Shown: one piece after another, positions 50,865 through 60,981 of the stretch | Numbering within the stretch: position 1 is the first letter of the stretch | Layout: each line of letters opens with the position of its first letter | Assembly: GCA_947454235.1 (NCBI GenBank) | Contig: CANGIY010000001.1 | Location: forward strand, 496,001 to 560,000 | DNA from: Chitinophagaceae bacterium | GTDB lineage: Bacteria; Bacteroidota; Bacteroidia; Chitinophagales; Chitinophagaceae | Direction of reading: 5' to 3' | DNA: 64,000 bases | Notes under the pieces: generated by a model | What the model saw: the letters and a program-made list of their open reading frames with translations, nothing else | What the model was told of the DNA's origin: nothing | Databases searched by the model: none | Translations under genes and position numbers: made by a program

Positions 50865-52397
50865 ATGAAAATGGATAAGGTACTCGAAAAACTCGGGATC
50901 GAAAAAAATAATGAAGGCACCTCTACCGGTTCTAAATGGATTAAGGGTGAGGGCGCAAAAATTGAATCATATTCACCGGTTGACGGTAAAAAAATAGCTT
51001 CTGTTTATGCCACTACTAAAGAAGGATATGAAGCTGCGGTTACTCAGGCACAAAGCGCATTTAACGAATGGAGAATGTGGCCGGCACCCAAAAGAGGAGA
51101 GGTTGTTCGCCAGTTTGGTGAAGCTTTGAGAAAATACAAAGAACCCCTGGGTCGTCTTGTTTCATTTGAAATGGGCAAAAGCCTTCAGGAAGGTTTAGGT
51201 GAAGTACAGGAAATGATTGATATCTGTGATTTTGCAGTGGGCTTGTCAAGGCAATTGTATGGTTTAACAATGCACAGCGAACGTCCAAGACACAGAATGT
51301 ACGAGCAATGGCATCCATTGGGCATCGTAGGTATTATTAGTGCATTTAACTTCCCGGTGGCTGTATGGTCATGGAATACAGCACTCGCATGGATTTGCGG
51401 TGATGTTTGTATCTGGAAGCCATCAGAGAAAGCACCACTTTCGGGTATTGCATGTCAAAATATTATTGCCGATGTATTTAAGGCTAACAATGTGCCGGAA
51501 GGCGTTTCTTGCCTTATCAATGGTAATGGTGAAGTAGGTGAATGGATGACTAACGATGCCCGCGTTCCGTTGGTGTCTGCTACTGGTTCTACTCGTATGG
51601 GCAAGGCTGTTGGCGCGGCAGTTGCTAACCGTCTCGGTCGTTCTTTGCTTGAGTTGGGTGGTAATAACGCTATCATCATTTCTCAACACGCTGATTTGGA
51701 TATTGCATTAAGGGCTGCATTGTTCGGCGCGGTTGGTACTGCAGGTCAAAGATGTACAACAACACGCAGGCTTATAATTAACGAAAATGTGTATGATGCA
51801 TTTAAGAAAAAGTTGGTTGCGGCATACAAACAATTGGTCATTGGCAATCCGCTGGAGGAAACAAGTCATGTTGGTCCATTGATTGATAAAGACGCCGTTG
51901 AAGCATATTCAAAAGCTATTGCGGCCGCCAAAAAAGCAGGCGGTAAAGAAATAGTAAAAGGTGGTGTTTTAAGTGGTGAAGGTTACGAAAGTGGTTGCTA
52001 CGTAAAACCATGCGTCATTGAAGCTGATAATTCATGGGAAATCGTTCAACATGAAACATTCGCGCCTATTCTTTACGTCATGAAATATTCAACACTTGAA
52101 GAAGCAATTGCAATGCAAAATGCTGTACCTCAAGGCTTGTCATCGTCGATTATGACGTTGAATATGCGTGAGTCTGAAACATTCTTGGCACATTGTGGTA
52201 GCGATTGCGGTATTGCAAACGTGAATATTGGTACCAGTGGTGCTGAAATTGGTGGTGCTTTTGGTGGTGAAAAAGAAACAGGTGGTGGCCGCGAGAGCGG
52301 TAGCGATGCATGGAAAGCATACATGCGCCGTCAAACCAATACTATCAACTGGAGCGATCAGCTTCCGCTTGCACAAGGCATTAAATTCTCTGTTTAG
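50865..52397 (+). CDS. amaB: ALDH7-type aldehyde dehydrogenase (L-aminoadipate-semialdehyde dehydrogenase)
   Basis: A 510-residue NAD-dependent dehydrogenase. It belongs to the ALDH7/antiquitin branch, which oxidises alpha-aminoadipic semialdehyde in lysine catabolism. The catalytic C297 lies in GTAGQRCTTTRRL and the base E263 in LLELGGNNAI, both in family-specific contexts. GIISAFNFPVAVWSWN is the cofactor-binding segment. A second in-frame ATG two codons in (50871) is an alternative start. No lysine-degradation partners are in the window. It is followed by a perfect 14 bp terminator stem. Confidence 0.9.
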   Translation: MKMDKVLEKLGIEKNNEGTSTGSKWIKGEGAKIESYSPVDGKKIASVYATTKEGYEAAVTQAQSAFNEWRMWPAPKRGEVVRQFGEALRKYKEPLGRLVSFEMGKSLQEGLGEVQEMIDICDFAVGLSRQLYGLTMHSERPRHRMYEQWHPLGIVGIISAFNFPVAVWSWNTALAWICGDVCIWKPSEKAPLSGIACQNIIADVFKANNVPEGVSCLINGNGEVGEWMTNDARVPLVSATGSTRMGKAVGAAVANRLGRSLLELGGNNAIIISQHADLDIALRAALFGAVGTAGQRCTTTRRLIINENVYDAFKKKLVAAYKQLVIGNPLEETSHVGPLIDKDAVEAYSKAIAAAKKAGGKEIVKGGVLSGEGYESGCYVKPCVIEADNSWEIVQHETFAPILYVMKYSTLEEAIAMQNAVPQGLSSSIMTLNMRESETFLAHCGSDCGIANVNIGTSGAEIGGAFGGEKETGGGRESGSDAWKAYMRRQTNTINWSDQLPLAQGIKFSV

Positions 52398-52421
52398 TTG
52401 TAATAGGGTATTAGATATAAA

Positions 52422-52457
52422 AATAAGGAGCGCAATTTTGATGTTGCGCTCCTTATT
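52422..52457. terminator. Convergent terminator between ALDH7 and the TPR gene
   Basis: Perfect 14 bp stem AATAAGGAGCGCAA (52422-52435) / TTGCGCTCCTTATT (52444-52457), which touches the stop of the minus-strand TPR gene. It can serve both transcripts. Confidence 0.85.
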
Positions 52458-53281
52458 TATTTGCAGTACTCTTTGATGTATTGTTCGGCCATCGGGAGCC
52501 TCATGGTTTTGGCAATTGCCAAATCGTGGCAGGCATCATTGTCCTTTATTTTATGTTTGAACATAGCTCTGTAAATGTAACCTTGACCCCACATCGGATC
52601 TGATTTAAGGGCTCTTGATATATCTTTAATAGCCAGCGAGTCTTTGTTGGCAACATCGTACGCAACACTTCTGTTGGCATACCCGGCAATAGCGTTGGAG
52701 TCTAATTTAATTTGTTGAGTGAAATCGGCAATCGCTCCATCAACATCGTTTAATTTCATTTTTGCAGTACCGCGCATTTCATAAAGCATAACGTAAGTAG
52801 GCTTTATGTTGATAGCTGCATCGAGGTCGGCTTTAGCATCTACATAGTTGTTGGTTCCCAATTTTGCCCTCGATCTGGAAAGCAGTGCCATGAAAAAGTC
52901 TGGTTTAAAATGAATGGCTTTATCAATGTCTTTTTGGAATTCGGGTTTCAGTCCAATTGCTTGTTCAACATTGGCACGACCAAAGTAGCCCAAAGCAAAA
53001 GTAGAGTCGGCCTCAAGAAGTGCCTTGTAATATTCCAGCGACTTACCTAGTTCTCCCTGAAGCTCAAAAACGGTAGCGAGCGCATATAATGCTCTCGTGT
53101 TATTCTTATTGCTTTCAATAGCTTTTTCGTATTCCTTTTGAGCATTTGCAAAGTCGCTTTTATAAATAAAGTCGTTTCCTTTTTGAAAGTGTTCATCTGA
53201 TGAGTCTTTCTTGCCGCCTGAACACGAAGAAAGTACTGAAATGACTCCTGCTACCAATGCGTAATATGCGAATCGTTTCAT
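52457..53281 (-). CDS. TPR-repeat lipoprotein
   Basis: A 274-residue lipoprotein with leader MKRFAYYALVAGVISVLSSC (lipobox LSSC). The mature part is a chain of about six tetratricopeptide repeats, such as HFQKGNDFIYKSDFANAQKEYEKAIE, ALYALATVFELQGELGKSLEYYKAL and GYANRSVAYDVANKDSLAIKDISRAL. TPR solenoids bind other proteins. The partner is not indicated by the neighbours. Confidence 0.9.
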   Translation of the reverse strand: MKRFAYYALVAGVISVLSSCSGGKKDSSDEHFQKGNDFIYKSDFANAQKEYEKAIESNKNNTRALYALATVFELQGELGKSLEYYKALLEADSTFALGYFGRANVEQAIGLKPEFQKDIDKAIHFKPDFFMALLSRSRAKLGTNNYVDAKADLDAAINIKPTYVMLYEMRGTAKMKLNDVDGAIADFTQQIKLDSNAIAGYANRSVAYDVANKDSLAIKDISRALKSDPMWGQGYIYRAMFKHKIKDNDACHDLAIAKTMRLPMAEQYIKEYCK

Positions 53282-53379
53282 GGTTGCTATATTTGCTGTG
53301 TTTTGTTTTCTGTAAATATAAATGAAAGTTTTCAGCCCTTTCTAAAACAGCAGATGGAAAATGTAACAATACCACAAAC

Positions 53380-54147
53380 ATGAAGTACAGGCTTTTACAG
53401 GCAGTTAATATTTTGGCATTATCGGCGCTGGCTTTTTTGAAAGTCAATGATAGTTCTATTTCATGGTGGTATTTCGTCGCAGTACTTTTTGTGTATAGCC
53501 TGGTGCTTTTTGGTGGCTGTGCACTTATTCAATGGCAATTTTTTATGCCTGTAGTGTGTAAGGTGCCAACGGAAGGGAAAGTGGTTTACCTGACATTTGA
53601 CGATGGTCCTCATCCTGAATTAACGCCCTTGATTTTAGAGGTGCTCAGGAATCACAATATCAAGGCCGCTTTCTTTTGTATTGGTAAGAATTTGTCGGGC
53701 AATGAGGCGCTGGTTGCTGAAATGAACCAGCATGGCCACGTAATTGCTAATCATAGTTTTGAACACAATTTTTGGTTTGATATGCTGCCCGCTGAAAAAA
53801 TGTTGCAACAAATGCAGCAAACAGATTCGGTAGTAGAAGCAATCACAGGGCAAAAAAACAAATTGTTTCGCCCTCCTTACGGAGTAATGAATCCCAACCT
53901 TACGAAGGCCATCAAACAAGGTGGTTACACTCCGGTTGGGTGGTCTATCAGATCAATGGATACGGTTGCTCAATCAAAGGACCAATTGATTCAGAAGGTT
54001 GTCTGGAACCTTAAGCCGGGAGCCATTATTTTGCTGCACGACACTATATCGCTCACTGCCGAATCATTAGACGAAATGATTCAGAAGATTAAGGAAAAGG
54101 GTTATAGTTTCGGCGATTGCTCGCAAAATCTATTCACCCAGGTATAG
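53380..54147 (+). CDS. Polysaccharide deacetylase (NodB homology domain)
   Basis: A 255-residue protein with one or two N-terminal membrane helices (ILALSALAFL; WYFVAVLFVYSLVLFGGCAL), so the catalytic part is anchored. The metal triad is D76 (TFDDGPHPE), H125 and H129 (NHSFEHN). FRPPYGVMNP is motif 3 and ILLHDT is the motif 5 histidine. This domain removes acetyl groups from chitin-like or peptidoglycan sugars. The substrate is unknown. It converges on the topoisomerase gene with a 3 bp gap. Confidence 0.93.
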   Translation: MKYRLLQAVNILALSALAFLKVNDSSISWWYFVAVLFVYSLVLFGGCALIQWQFFMPVVCKVPTEGKVVYLTFDDGPHPELTPLILEVLRNHNIKAAFFCIGKNLSGNEALVAEMNQHGHVIANHSFEHNFWFDMLPAEKMLQQMQQTDSVVEAITGQKNKLFRPPYGVMNPNLTKAIKQGGYTPVGWSIRSMDTVAQSKDQLIQKVVWNLKPGAIILLHDTISLTAESLDEMIQKIKEKGYSFGDCSQNLFTQV

Positions 54148-54150
54148 CTC

Positions 54151-56055
54151 TTAAGCCTTCGCACCTACTTCAACACCTAATTCGTCAGCTAAGTCTTTTT
54201 CAACCCTAAGGTTTTCAATGATGAACTTTTGGCGGTCGGGGGTGTTTTTACCCATGTAGTATTCCAGTAATTTTTGGATGTGTGTCTCCTGGCTCAGCAA
54301 CACAGGGTCCTTCCGCATGTCTTCACCAATGAACCTGCCAAACTCTTCAGGGCTGATTTCGCCCAAACCTTTGAATCGTGTGATTTCGGCTTTAGCGCCT
54401 ATTTCTGCAATCGCCGCCTTGCGTTCTTCGTCGTTGTAGCAGTAAATCGTTTTCTGCTTGTTGCGCACTCTAAACAAAGGAGTTTGAAGAATGTACACAT
54501 GGTTGCCTCTTACAAGGTCGGGGAAGAATTGCAGGAAGAAAGTCATGATCAATAACCTAATGTGCATCCCATCAACATCAGCATCGGTAGATATTACAAT
54601 GTTGTTATAGCGAAGCCCGTCCATGCCTTCTTCAATATTGAGGGCGTGTTGTAGCAGGTTGAATTCTTCATTTTCATACACCACTTTTTTAGTGAGTCCA
54701 TAGCAGTTCAGCGGCTTACCGCGCAAGCTGAAAACCGCCTGAGATTCTACATTCCTGCTTTTGGTAATAGATCCACTCGCCGAATCACCTTCTGTGATAA
54801 ATATGGTGCTATCTTGCTGTTTAATCTGAAACTCAACTTTGTTTTTAGCCGGCGGCTCGTCGTTCAGGTGAATGCGGCAATCGCGTAATTTCTTATTGTG
54901 CAAGTTGGCTTTTTTCGCTCGCTCATTCGCCAGTTTCCTAATGCCGGAAAGTTCTTTACGCTCACGTTCGCTTTGCTCTATTCGCTTTTTCAGGGCTTCA
55001 GCAATCGCAGGGTTTTTATGAAGGAAGTTGTTCAGTTCTTTATTCATGAAGTCTGAAACAAAAACCTTCATTGTTGGTCCGCCCTCAAAAATATTCAGGG
55101 ACCCAAGTTTGGTTTTCGTTTGCGATTCAAATACCGGCTCCTGCACTTTTACAGCAATTGCTGCGCTTATGCTTTGGCGCACGTCGCCTGCGTCGTAGTC
55201 TTTTTTATAAAAATCCCTGATTGCTTTTACGAATGCTTCCCTGAAAGCTGCCTGGTGCGTGCCGCCCTGTGTAGTATGTTGGCCATTGACGAATGAATAA
55301 ATGTCTTCGCCATAGTCGCCTGTATGTGTTATTGCTAATTCAATGTCTTCACCTTTGAGGTGAATAATAGGGTAGCGTAAATCATCGGGGTTTGTCTTGC
55401 GTGAAAGCAGGTCCAGCAACCCCGATTTTGAGACATAGTTTCTGCCGTTGAAGTTAATTTGGAGTCCGGCATTCAGGAAACAATAGTTCCATATCTGATT
55501 TTCGAGGTATTCGTGTACAAAGTGGTAATTCCTGAACACACTATCATCAGGTCTAAAAACCACCTGAGTGCCATTGCCCTGTGTTGTATCTGTTTCAGGG
55601 TATTCGGTCACCAGCATGCCTTTTTCGAAGTAAGCTGTTTTGCAACGCCCTTCTCTAAATGCTGTAACGGTAAATGCTTTACTGAGCGCATTCACAGCCT
55701 TGGTACCCACACCGTTCAATCCAACCGATTTTTGGAACACCTTGCTGTCGTACTTGGCACCGGTATTAATTTTACTTACAACATCGACTACCTTGCCCAA
55801 AGGAATGCCCCTGCCGAAGTCACGGACTGATACTTCGCCATTGCCTATTTTTATTTCGATTCTTTTACCGAAACCCATAGCGAATTCGTCGATACAGTTA
55901 TCCACCACTTCTTTTACAAGCACGTAAATACCGTCATCGACACTTGAGCCATCTCCAAGTTTTCCGATGTACATACCGGGGCGAAGGCGTATGTGTTCAC
56001 GCCAGTCAAGCGACCGTATACTATCTTCGTTATATTCAGGCAACAATTCAGCCAC
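54151..56055 (-). CDS. parE: Type IIA DNA topoisomerase B subunit (ParE-like)
   Basis: A 634-residue ATPase/Toprim subunit. It starts at GTG (complement of 56053-56055) with [31 protein letters not shown]. The GHKL ATPase has [24 protein letters not shown] and [18 protein letters not shown] transducer domain follows, then the Toprim motifs [11 protein letters not shown] and [11 protein letters not shown]. The C-terminus [19 protein letters not shown] is typical of topoisomerase IV. It decatenates chromosomes together with ParC, which is not in this window. ParE is preferred over GyrB from the length and the GLGEISPEE context. Confidence 0.9.
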   Translation of the reverse strand: MAELLPEYNEDSIRSLDWREHIRLRPGMYIGKLGDGSSVDDGIYVLVKEVVDNCIDEFAMGFGKRIEIKIGNGEVSVRDFGRGIPLGKVVDVVSKINTGAKYDSKVFQKSVGLNGVGTKAVNALSKAFTVTAFREGRCKTAYFEKGMLVTEYPETDTTQGNGTQVVFRPDDSVFRNYHFVHEYLENQIWNYCFLNAGLQINFNGRNYVSKSGLLDLLSRKTNPDDLRYPIIHLKGEDIELAITHTGDYGEDIYSFVNGQHTTQGGTHQAAFREAFVKAIRDFYKKDYDAGDVRQSISAAIAVKVQEPVFESQTKTKLGSLNIFEGGPTMKVFVSDFMNKELNNFLHKNPAIAEALKKRIEQSERERKELSGIRKLANERAKKANLHNKKLRDCRIHLNDEPPAKNKVEFQIKQQDSTIFITEGDSASGSITKSRNVESQAVFSLRGKPLNCYGLTKKVVYENEEFNLLQHALNIEEGMDGLRYNNIVISTDADVDGMHIRLLIMTFFLQFFPDLVRGNHVYILQTPLFRVRNKQKTIYCYNDEERKAAIAEIGAKAEITRFKGLGEISPEEFGRFIGEDMRKDPVLLSQETHIQKLLEYYMGKNTPDRQKFIIENLRVEKDLADELGVEVGAKA

Positions 56056-56106
56056 AGTGGTTAATATTTAATGGGGGATGAGTAAAAGTTGTGTGTGTTG
56101 TGGTCG

Positions 56107-56652
56107 TTATTCTTTTCCGCCGGCACCTTTAAACTGGTGAATGGTTTCTTTGAATAAAACATTGAATGTTGTGAGTGAGCCATAAACACCTGTTATGTAC
56201 TGCTGAAGTTCTACCTTATCGGCATCGTCAAGCACTTTATGGGCATTTATTTTTTGTTCCATTACTCTTAGCTTATCACGAACCATTACAATTTTATGGA
56301 AGAAAGTTTCGATAGGCACTTCTTTTATCGCCATTGTAGGGTCTCCCGGTTTAAGCACCATCATGCCTCGTTTCCATTTTAATCCTATTGGCACCATCTG
56401 CGTATCATGTAAGCGCTGGTCAAGGATATTATGCAAAGCCTGTTCGATATCAGCAATTGAAATTGGTCCGGTGTTTTCTGATGCACTTACCTCATCAATC
56501 ACTTTAAGCCCTGCAAAATCTTTAGCGATGCTCTTAGTGTCTTGCTGGCTTTTAAACCATATAATGTAGAACTCTGATGCTGTATCGACAACAACTCCTC
56601 GGCCAAAATGGAGGTGATCAACGCGAGAACCGATACCCAATGATGTGCTCAT
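56107..56652 (-). CDS. Conserved hypothetical protein with a PcrA/UvrD-like Tudor N-terminus
   Basis: A 181-residue soluble protein I cannot name. The start, GIGSRVDHLHFGRGVVVDTASEFYIIWF, resembles the small Tudor-like domain found at the C-terminus of PcrA/UvrD helicases (GxxVxHxxFGxGxV). The remaining 130 residues are helical, with EQALHNILDQRLHD and a possible coiled coil (IVMVRDKLRVMEQKINAHKVLDDADKVELQQYI). It lies 51 bp upstream of parE on the same strand, so the two may be co-transcribed, hinting at a DNA-related role. That is inference only. Confidence 0.7.
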   Translation of the reverse strand: MSTSLGIGSRVDHLHFGRGVVVDTASEFYIIWFKSQQDTKSIAKDFAGLKVIDEVSASENTGPISIADIEQALHNILDQRLHDTQMVPIGLKWKRGMMVLKPGDPTMAIKEVPIETFFHKIVMVRDKLRVMEQKINAHKVLDDADKVELQQYITGVYGSLTTFNVLFKETIHQFKGAGGKE

Positions 56653-56787
56653 AAAATAATTCGAATTTTAGAAATTGCTCAAAAGAGAAACGATGTGCAA
56701 AATACGAATAAAAGAGACTTGGTTTTGAGGGCTAAGTATATGGTTCATTGCAATATCCACACACAATTGAGGCAATTGTTATTTCAA

Positions 56788-58704
56788 TTACCGCACAAGT
56801 GTTACATCACCTTTTCTATAGGTGTCATTTCCGTGTATGTCTTTGAAACTCAATTGCCAGAAGTAAGTGCCAATTTCCATGGGTTTGCCTTTATAAGTGC
56901 CATCCCATCCTTCGAGTAATTCGTGTGTAGTGAATACGAGTTCACCATAACGATCGTATATGTTGAAGAAATTGATTGATTTATACCCTGCTGAAATAGG
57001 TTTGAAAAAGTCGTTTCTGCCATCGTTGTTGGGCGAGAATGCAGTTGGTACCAATAACTCTTCCTGGTTCACTACCCAAACACGTACCGTGTCCTTGCCC
57101 TTGCAACCAAACCTGCTTTCTACATCAACGATATAATAAAACCGTCCTGTATCGGGGAAGTAGCCCGTGGGGTTATAGATATTCGGATTGTCGAGATAGG
57201 TAGCAGGTGACCACATAAATATATTTCCTCCGGTGGCATTCAAAGTCACTGATTCTCCTTTTACTATAAGTGTGTCTCTGCCGGCATAGGGTTGGAAGTC
57301 TTCAATAATTACTCTTTTAAGCGTGGTATCGTTACAGTTCCTGATGTTCTTGGTTGTCAGTATCACATTATAAGTTCCACCTCTGGCGTAAGCGTGTTTT
57401 GTGTTAGGTACATTGTCTGTAGTTCCGTCTCCAAACGACCAGTTCCAGTCAGTGATTGGTCTTATTGTTGATGCAGTTTGGTCGAAGAAGTGTACGGTAT
57501 CGCCCGGGCAAAGTGTGCCGCTATCCCTGAAATAGGTTTTCAAATAGGGGAACACCTTTACATATCGTTTAATGCTATCGGGGCAGGTAGAACCTGGGTT
57601 TACTACCAGAGTTACCGTATATATCCCGGTATCAGAAAACGTATAATCGGGCGATGCGATATTTGATGTGTCATCAGCTCTTGTGGTGTCTCCAAAATTC
57701 CAATGGTACGAAAAGCCACCTTTCGAGCAATTATCAAAATGCACATTGAAGCCACGGCATTCAACGATATAAGTGTTTACATCAGTAGAATATTGAGGCA
57801 TACAAGCCACCACTTTTTTAGAACAATCGGTAATGAGGTACTGGAATTCGCGCCTGACAATATTAATAAGAACACCATTGCGCCATTCTTTCACACAAAC
57901 TGTAACAAGAAAACGACCTTTGATTGAGGGTGTCCCTGTAAGTATCCCCGTGATTGGGTCAATTTGAAGCAGGGGTGATGAAGGTATTGGGTGGATGGCT
58001 GAAAATGTAGGTGTCAGGTACGTTACTTTTTGGTAGGGTGGGGCAGTGGGAGTATCGGGTTTAGAATCGGTTTGTGATGCACCAATATATGAGGTATCAA
58101 AACTATAACTCAATGAATCTCCGTCGGGGTCAGTAGCTGAATTGTCGTAGTATAAAGGGATTCTGGCGCAAATGATTTGTGCAGGAAAGTCTTTGAAAAC
58201 AGCACTACTATTACGTAAAGCGACAGTTTGAGGAGGAATGGTACAGAAATATGTAGCTCCCGTTTCGTCAGGCCTTAAAATATTTTGAATTTGAGCATTT
58301 CGGCAACAACGCTGGTAGGCTAAAGTATAGGGTTTATCTGACAGCGGTAGGGTATAAGTAAAGTGAAATGATTTCTTTCTAAGGCATACAACCGGAATAT
58401 TTGAAACGCATTTGTTTTGGAAGTTGACAGGAATGCTCTCTTCTGTTCCGGTCGCAGAGTCGACTCTAAGCAATGTATCTCCCAGAAATAAGCCTACTTT
58501 TCCGGGATTGTCTAATTGAATGGCGCCGACGCTACCGTTTTGGCAATCTTCGTAAATTGTAACAATGAACTCATACGTATTGGCATTGCCGAAACTGGAG
58601 AGATACTTATAGGTTACTTCTCCGCCCACAATATGCGATGCGTGCGTTGTAACTGTACAAAACAGTGCAAACAATAAAACAAATATGGTTCTTCGTTGTA
58701 GCAT
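56788..58704 (-). CDS. PKD-repeat surface protein with gliding-motility/T9SS type B C-terminal domain
   Basis: A 638-residue exported protein. A signal peptide (MLQRRTIFVLLFALFCTVTTHA) leads into a long N-terminal region beginning SHIVGGEVTYKYL, a conserved start of such Bacteroidota proteins. PKD domains are seen at about 320-390 (YHWNFGDTTRADD) and 400-475 (WNWSFGDGTTDNVPN). The last 85 residues form the gliding-motility-associated, T9SS type B sorting domain (VPTAFSPNNDGRNDFFKP, FNIYDRYGELVFTT, GWDGTYKGKPMEIGTYFWQL). It is expected at the cell surface. Its start codon is 3 bp after the stop of the hydrolase, so it is third in an operon. Confidence 0.9.
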   Translation of the reverse strand: MLQRRTIFVLLFALFCTVTTHASHIVGGEVTYKYLSSFGNANTYEFIVTIYEDCQNGSVGAIQLDNPGKVGLFLGDTLLRVDSATGTEESIPVNFQNKCVSNIPVVCLRKKSFHFTYTLPLSDKPYTLAYQRCCRNAQIQNILRPDETGATYFCTIPPQTVALRNSSAVFKDFPAQIICARIPLYYDNSATDPDGDSLSYSFDTSYIGASQTDSKPDTPTAPPYQKVTYLTPTFSAIHPIPSSPLLQIDPITGILTGTPSIKGRFLVTVCVKEWRNGVLINIVRREFQYLITDCSKKVVACMPQYSTDVNTYIVECRGFNVHFDNCSKGGFSYHWNFGDTTRADDTSNIASPDYTFSDTGIYTVTLVVNPGSTCPDSIKRYVKVFPYLKTYFRDSGTLCPGDTVHFFDQTASTIRPITDWNWSFGDGTTDNVPNTKHAYARGGTYNVILTTKNIRNCNDTTLKRVIIEDFQPYAGRDTLIVKGESVTLNATGGNIFMWSPATYLDNPNIYNPTGYFPDTGRFYYIVDVESRFGCKGKDTVRVWVVNQEELLVPTAFSPNNDGRNDFFKPISAGYKSINFFNIYDRYGELVFTTHELLEGWDGTYKGKPMEIGTYFWQLSFKDIHGNDTYRKGDVTLVR

Positions 58705-58707
58705 TGT

Positions 58708-59481
58708 TTATTGGTAGATAGCTCTTAAAAAGTGTTCAAGGTCTTTCGTTAATAAACGTGGTGCTTCGTACATAGACATGTGTCCACAACCATCGTATAT
58801 ATGGACGTAATTTATGGGCGAAACATAGGTCAAAGGAACAATTTTTTTTACGCTTATCAGCTTATCCTCAGCACCCAATACCCACTGAAGCGGGAAATTG
58901 AATTTTTTCAGTGTCTCAGTGAAGTCCTCACGTTGAATCATGGCTTCGTAAAAGTTAACCAGCCCTTCTTCTGTGAGTTCGTTTGCTTTCGTTTGTTGTG
59001 CTTCAATTGTGTTCGGGTTGGCTTCAATAAAACTGTCAGCAAACAGACCCGGTATCACTTGGTTGAGGAAGTGGCGTTTGCCGCCCTGCTTAATTATTTC
59101 AATGGCTTTTCGACGGTTATTTTTTTTCTCCTCGTCATCAGCCCAAACCGTTGAATGCACCAGAGAAAGTCCGGCAATCATTTCGGGGTATAGCTTGCAA
59201 AACGCAAGCGCAACATAGCCTCCCATCGAATGCCCTGCCAATACTATCTTCGATATTTTTAGTTCGTCTAAAACCGACTTGAGCGACTGCGCCATTTCTT
59301 CCAGTGTACATGGCTGCTCCAATGCACTTTTGCCGCTACCCGGTAAATCGGGTACTATACACGTGAAATTTTTACTCAGCGCAGGTATTATATTGTCCCA
59401 TGTTGCACCACTTTCAGGGAATCCGTGAATCAACATCACTGGTTGTCCTGTGCCGTATGTGCGATAATGTATGCTATTCAA
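58708..59481 (-). CDS. Alpha/beta hydrolase
   Basis: A 257-residue hydrolase. It probably starts at TTG (complement of 59479-59481), since no ATG is in a fitting position. The fold is clear from MLIHGFPESGATWDN (oxyanion region), the nucleophile elbow S85 in AGHSMGGYVAL, an acid in LGAEDKLI and the histidine in CGHMSMYEAP. Its substrate is unknown. Such enzymes act on esters, lactones and acyl groups. It is second in the operon, between an Lnb-family protein and a surface protein, so a lipid- or envelope-related role is possible but unproven. Confidence 0.88.
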   Translation of the reverse strand: MNSIHYRTYGTGQPVMLIHGFPESGATWDNIIPALSKNFTCIVPDLPGSGKSALEQPCTLEEMAQSLKSVLDELKISKIVLAGHSMGGYVALAFCKLYPEMIAGLSLVHSTVWADDEEKKNNRRKAIEIIKQGGKRHFLNQVIPGLFADSFIEANPNTIEAQQTKANELTEEGLVNFYEAMIQREDFTETLKKFNFPLQWVLGAEDKLISVKKIVPLTYVSPINYVHIYDGCGHMSMYEAPRLLTKDLEHFLRAIYQ

Positions 59482-59492
59482 ATTCGTTGTTT

Positions 59493-60656
59493 TTATGATT
59501 TGGCGGTTTCTAGTTGTCCTTCTCTGTAAATTTTACCAAAAACAAATATCAAAGAAACCAGCAATGGCGTAAACTCCAGTAAAGGTATTTGTTGCAGTTT
59601 GAAAATATGCAATATAAATACCGCCACTATACCTATAATTGCAATCTTTGAATAGGCTGCCCTTCCTTTAGGACGTGCAAAAACAAGCAATAGGTTGGTT
59701 GGGAGTGCCCATAATATATTGAAATTGTCTCTGCAACCGCCATGACTTGTAGCAAACCACATCGTCAAAATCAGGCACCCCAGTAAACCCGTTACCAGCA
59801 AAAGCATTTTCGACATGATTTTTCCAAGCAGGTTTAGTTTTGGTACAGTAATGCCTAAAATAGTCAATGTCATCACTAATACCATTACCATAAAAACAAT
59901 ATTCAGGCTGGTTGCAGGTGGTGCCGCCGCAGGCAAAAGTTCAACAGAAGGCTTTGCCACCTTTGCTCCGTTGAACATAGCACCATCTAAACCTTTTAAA
60001 AGGTAGTCGGGCAAAAACATAATGTCTTTGTCGGTCATTACTTTATCAATTCTGCTGCCCAGCAAAATATTGATACCAAAGCGCTCCCAAGGGGTGTACA
60101 CAAGGTATTCATTAATTACATCGCGAAATGTATAATGTGCAACAGGCGGTAGTGCTTTACCGTAGGTGAATGCCCCACCCAATATATGAGGCAGCAAATC
60201 GCGCAGGCGGGTAGAGCAATTGTCGTAGAAAAAGTCGTATTTGTAATACTTGTTCTGGCTCAATGCGTTCCATTCTAAAAACGCTACAATTTCTCGTTTC
60301 AGGCTGTCGTTTACCACTATTTCCTGTTCATAAACACCCCGCCTTGCATGTACGTATTCCATCATGAATTCCCTAAATTCACTGGCGTCAACACAATACC
60401 GCACATCGCCTTTCATAAATTTCAGCTCGAAATTCTTTTGGAAACCATCGAACATTCCGTAGTTAAAAACAACGTCGTTTTTGCTCGTAGAATCATAAAT
60501 TCTTACTGCGGTATGTCCAAATGCCTCATACACCTCGTTGTAGCCGGGGCTGCATGTGAGCAAACTTACGCGCAGGCGGGGCTCGGCACTGTTCACTTCG
60601 CCATATACGTGTGGGGCAAAAAAGAATAGTAGTAAAGGTAGAAGACGCTTTAGCAT
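59493..60656 (-). CDS. Lnb/DUF4105-family membrane protein
   Basis: A 387-residue protein from the ATG complementing 60654-60656 (five residues shorter than the longest frame, giving a better leader: MLKRLLPLLLFFFAPHVYG). The periplasmic DUF4105 domain, now associated with the Bacteroidota lipoprotein N-acyltransferase Lnb, has the conserved H48 (EAFGHTAVRI) and C147 (YDNCSTRLRD), the probable catalytic pair. From about 253 on there are several membrane helices, e.g. SLNIVFMVMVLVMTLTILGI and FNILWALPTNLLLVFARP. It may add or transfer an acyl group on lipoproteins in the inner membrane. It leads the operon with the hydrolase and the PKD protein (11 and 3 bp gaps). Confidence 0.85.
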   Translation of the reverse strand: MLKRLLPLLLFFFAPHVYGEVNSAEPRLRVSLLTCSPGYNEVYEAFGHTAVRIYDSTSKNDVVFNYGMFDGFQKNFELKFMKGDVRYCVDASEFREFMMEYVHARRGVYEQEIVVNDSLKREIVAFLEWNALSQNKYYKYDFFYDNCSTRLRDLLPHILGGAFTYGKALPPVAHYTFRDVINEYLVYTPWERFGINILLGSRIDKVMTDKDIMFLPDYLLKGLDGAMFNGAKVAKPSVELLPAAAPPATSLNIVFMVMVLVMTLTILGITVPKLNLLGKIMSKMLLLVTGLLGCLILTMWFATSHGGCRDNFNILWALPTNLLLVFARPKGRAAYSKIAIIGIVAVFILHIFKLQQIPLLEFTPLLVSLIFVFGKIYREGQLETAKS

Positions 60657-60793
60657 GTCACAAAATAACAAAATAAGTAATTAAGCTGATGTTATTATTG
60701 ATTGGTGCCACATTGACACCGCACCACTTGCAAAAAAAGTTAATCGTTGAATTTTCTATGCACGGGCAACCGCAGGTATCTTGCCACCGCGCC

Positions 60794-60861
60794 ACCTTAG
60801 AAGATCCTAAGGTTAAAAATCAATACACCACCACGCGTAGGGGCGGAATATCTCCTGCCCT
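60794..60861 (+). repeat. Left copy of the 40 bp repeat plus a hairpin
   Basis: The 351 bp gap between the Lnb gene and the NHL gene contains a 7 bp stem ACCTTAG/CTAAGGT (60794-60813) and, at 60822-60861, a 40 bp sequence that matches 63111-63150 at 35 of 40 positions. It includes CGCGTAGGGGCGGAA. Otherwise no gene is seen there. Confidence 0.65.
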
Positions 60862-60981
60862 AAACCACACTCATTAAAATACACATGGACGACTATCTTG
60901 AAAATTCTGTAATTATGAGAATCCTGATTCAGACAACAAACTTTTTTTGCCAAAAAGCTCCCATCACCAATAAAAAATGAA

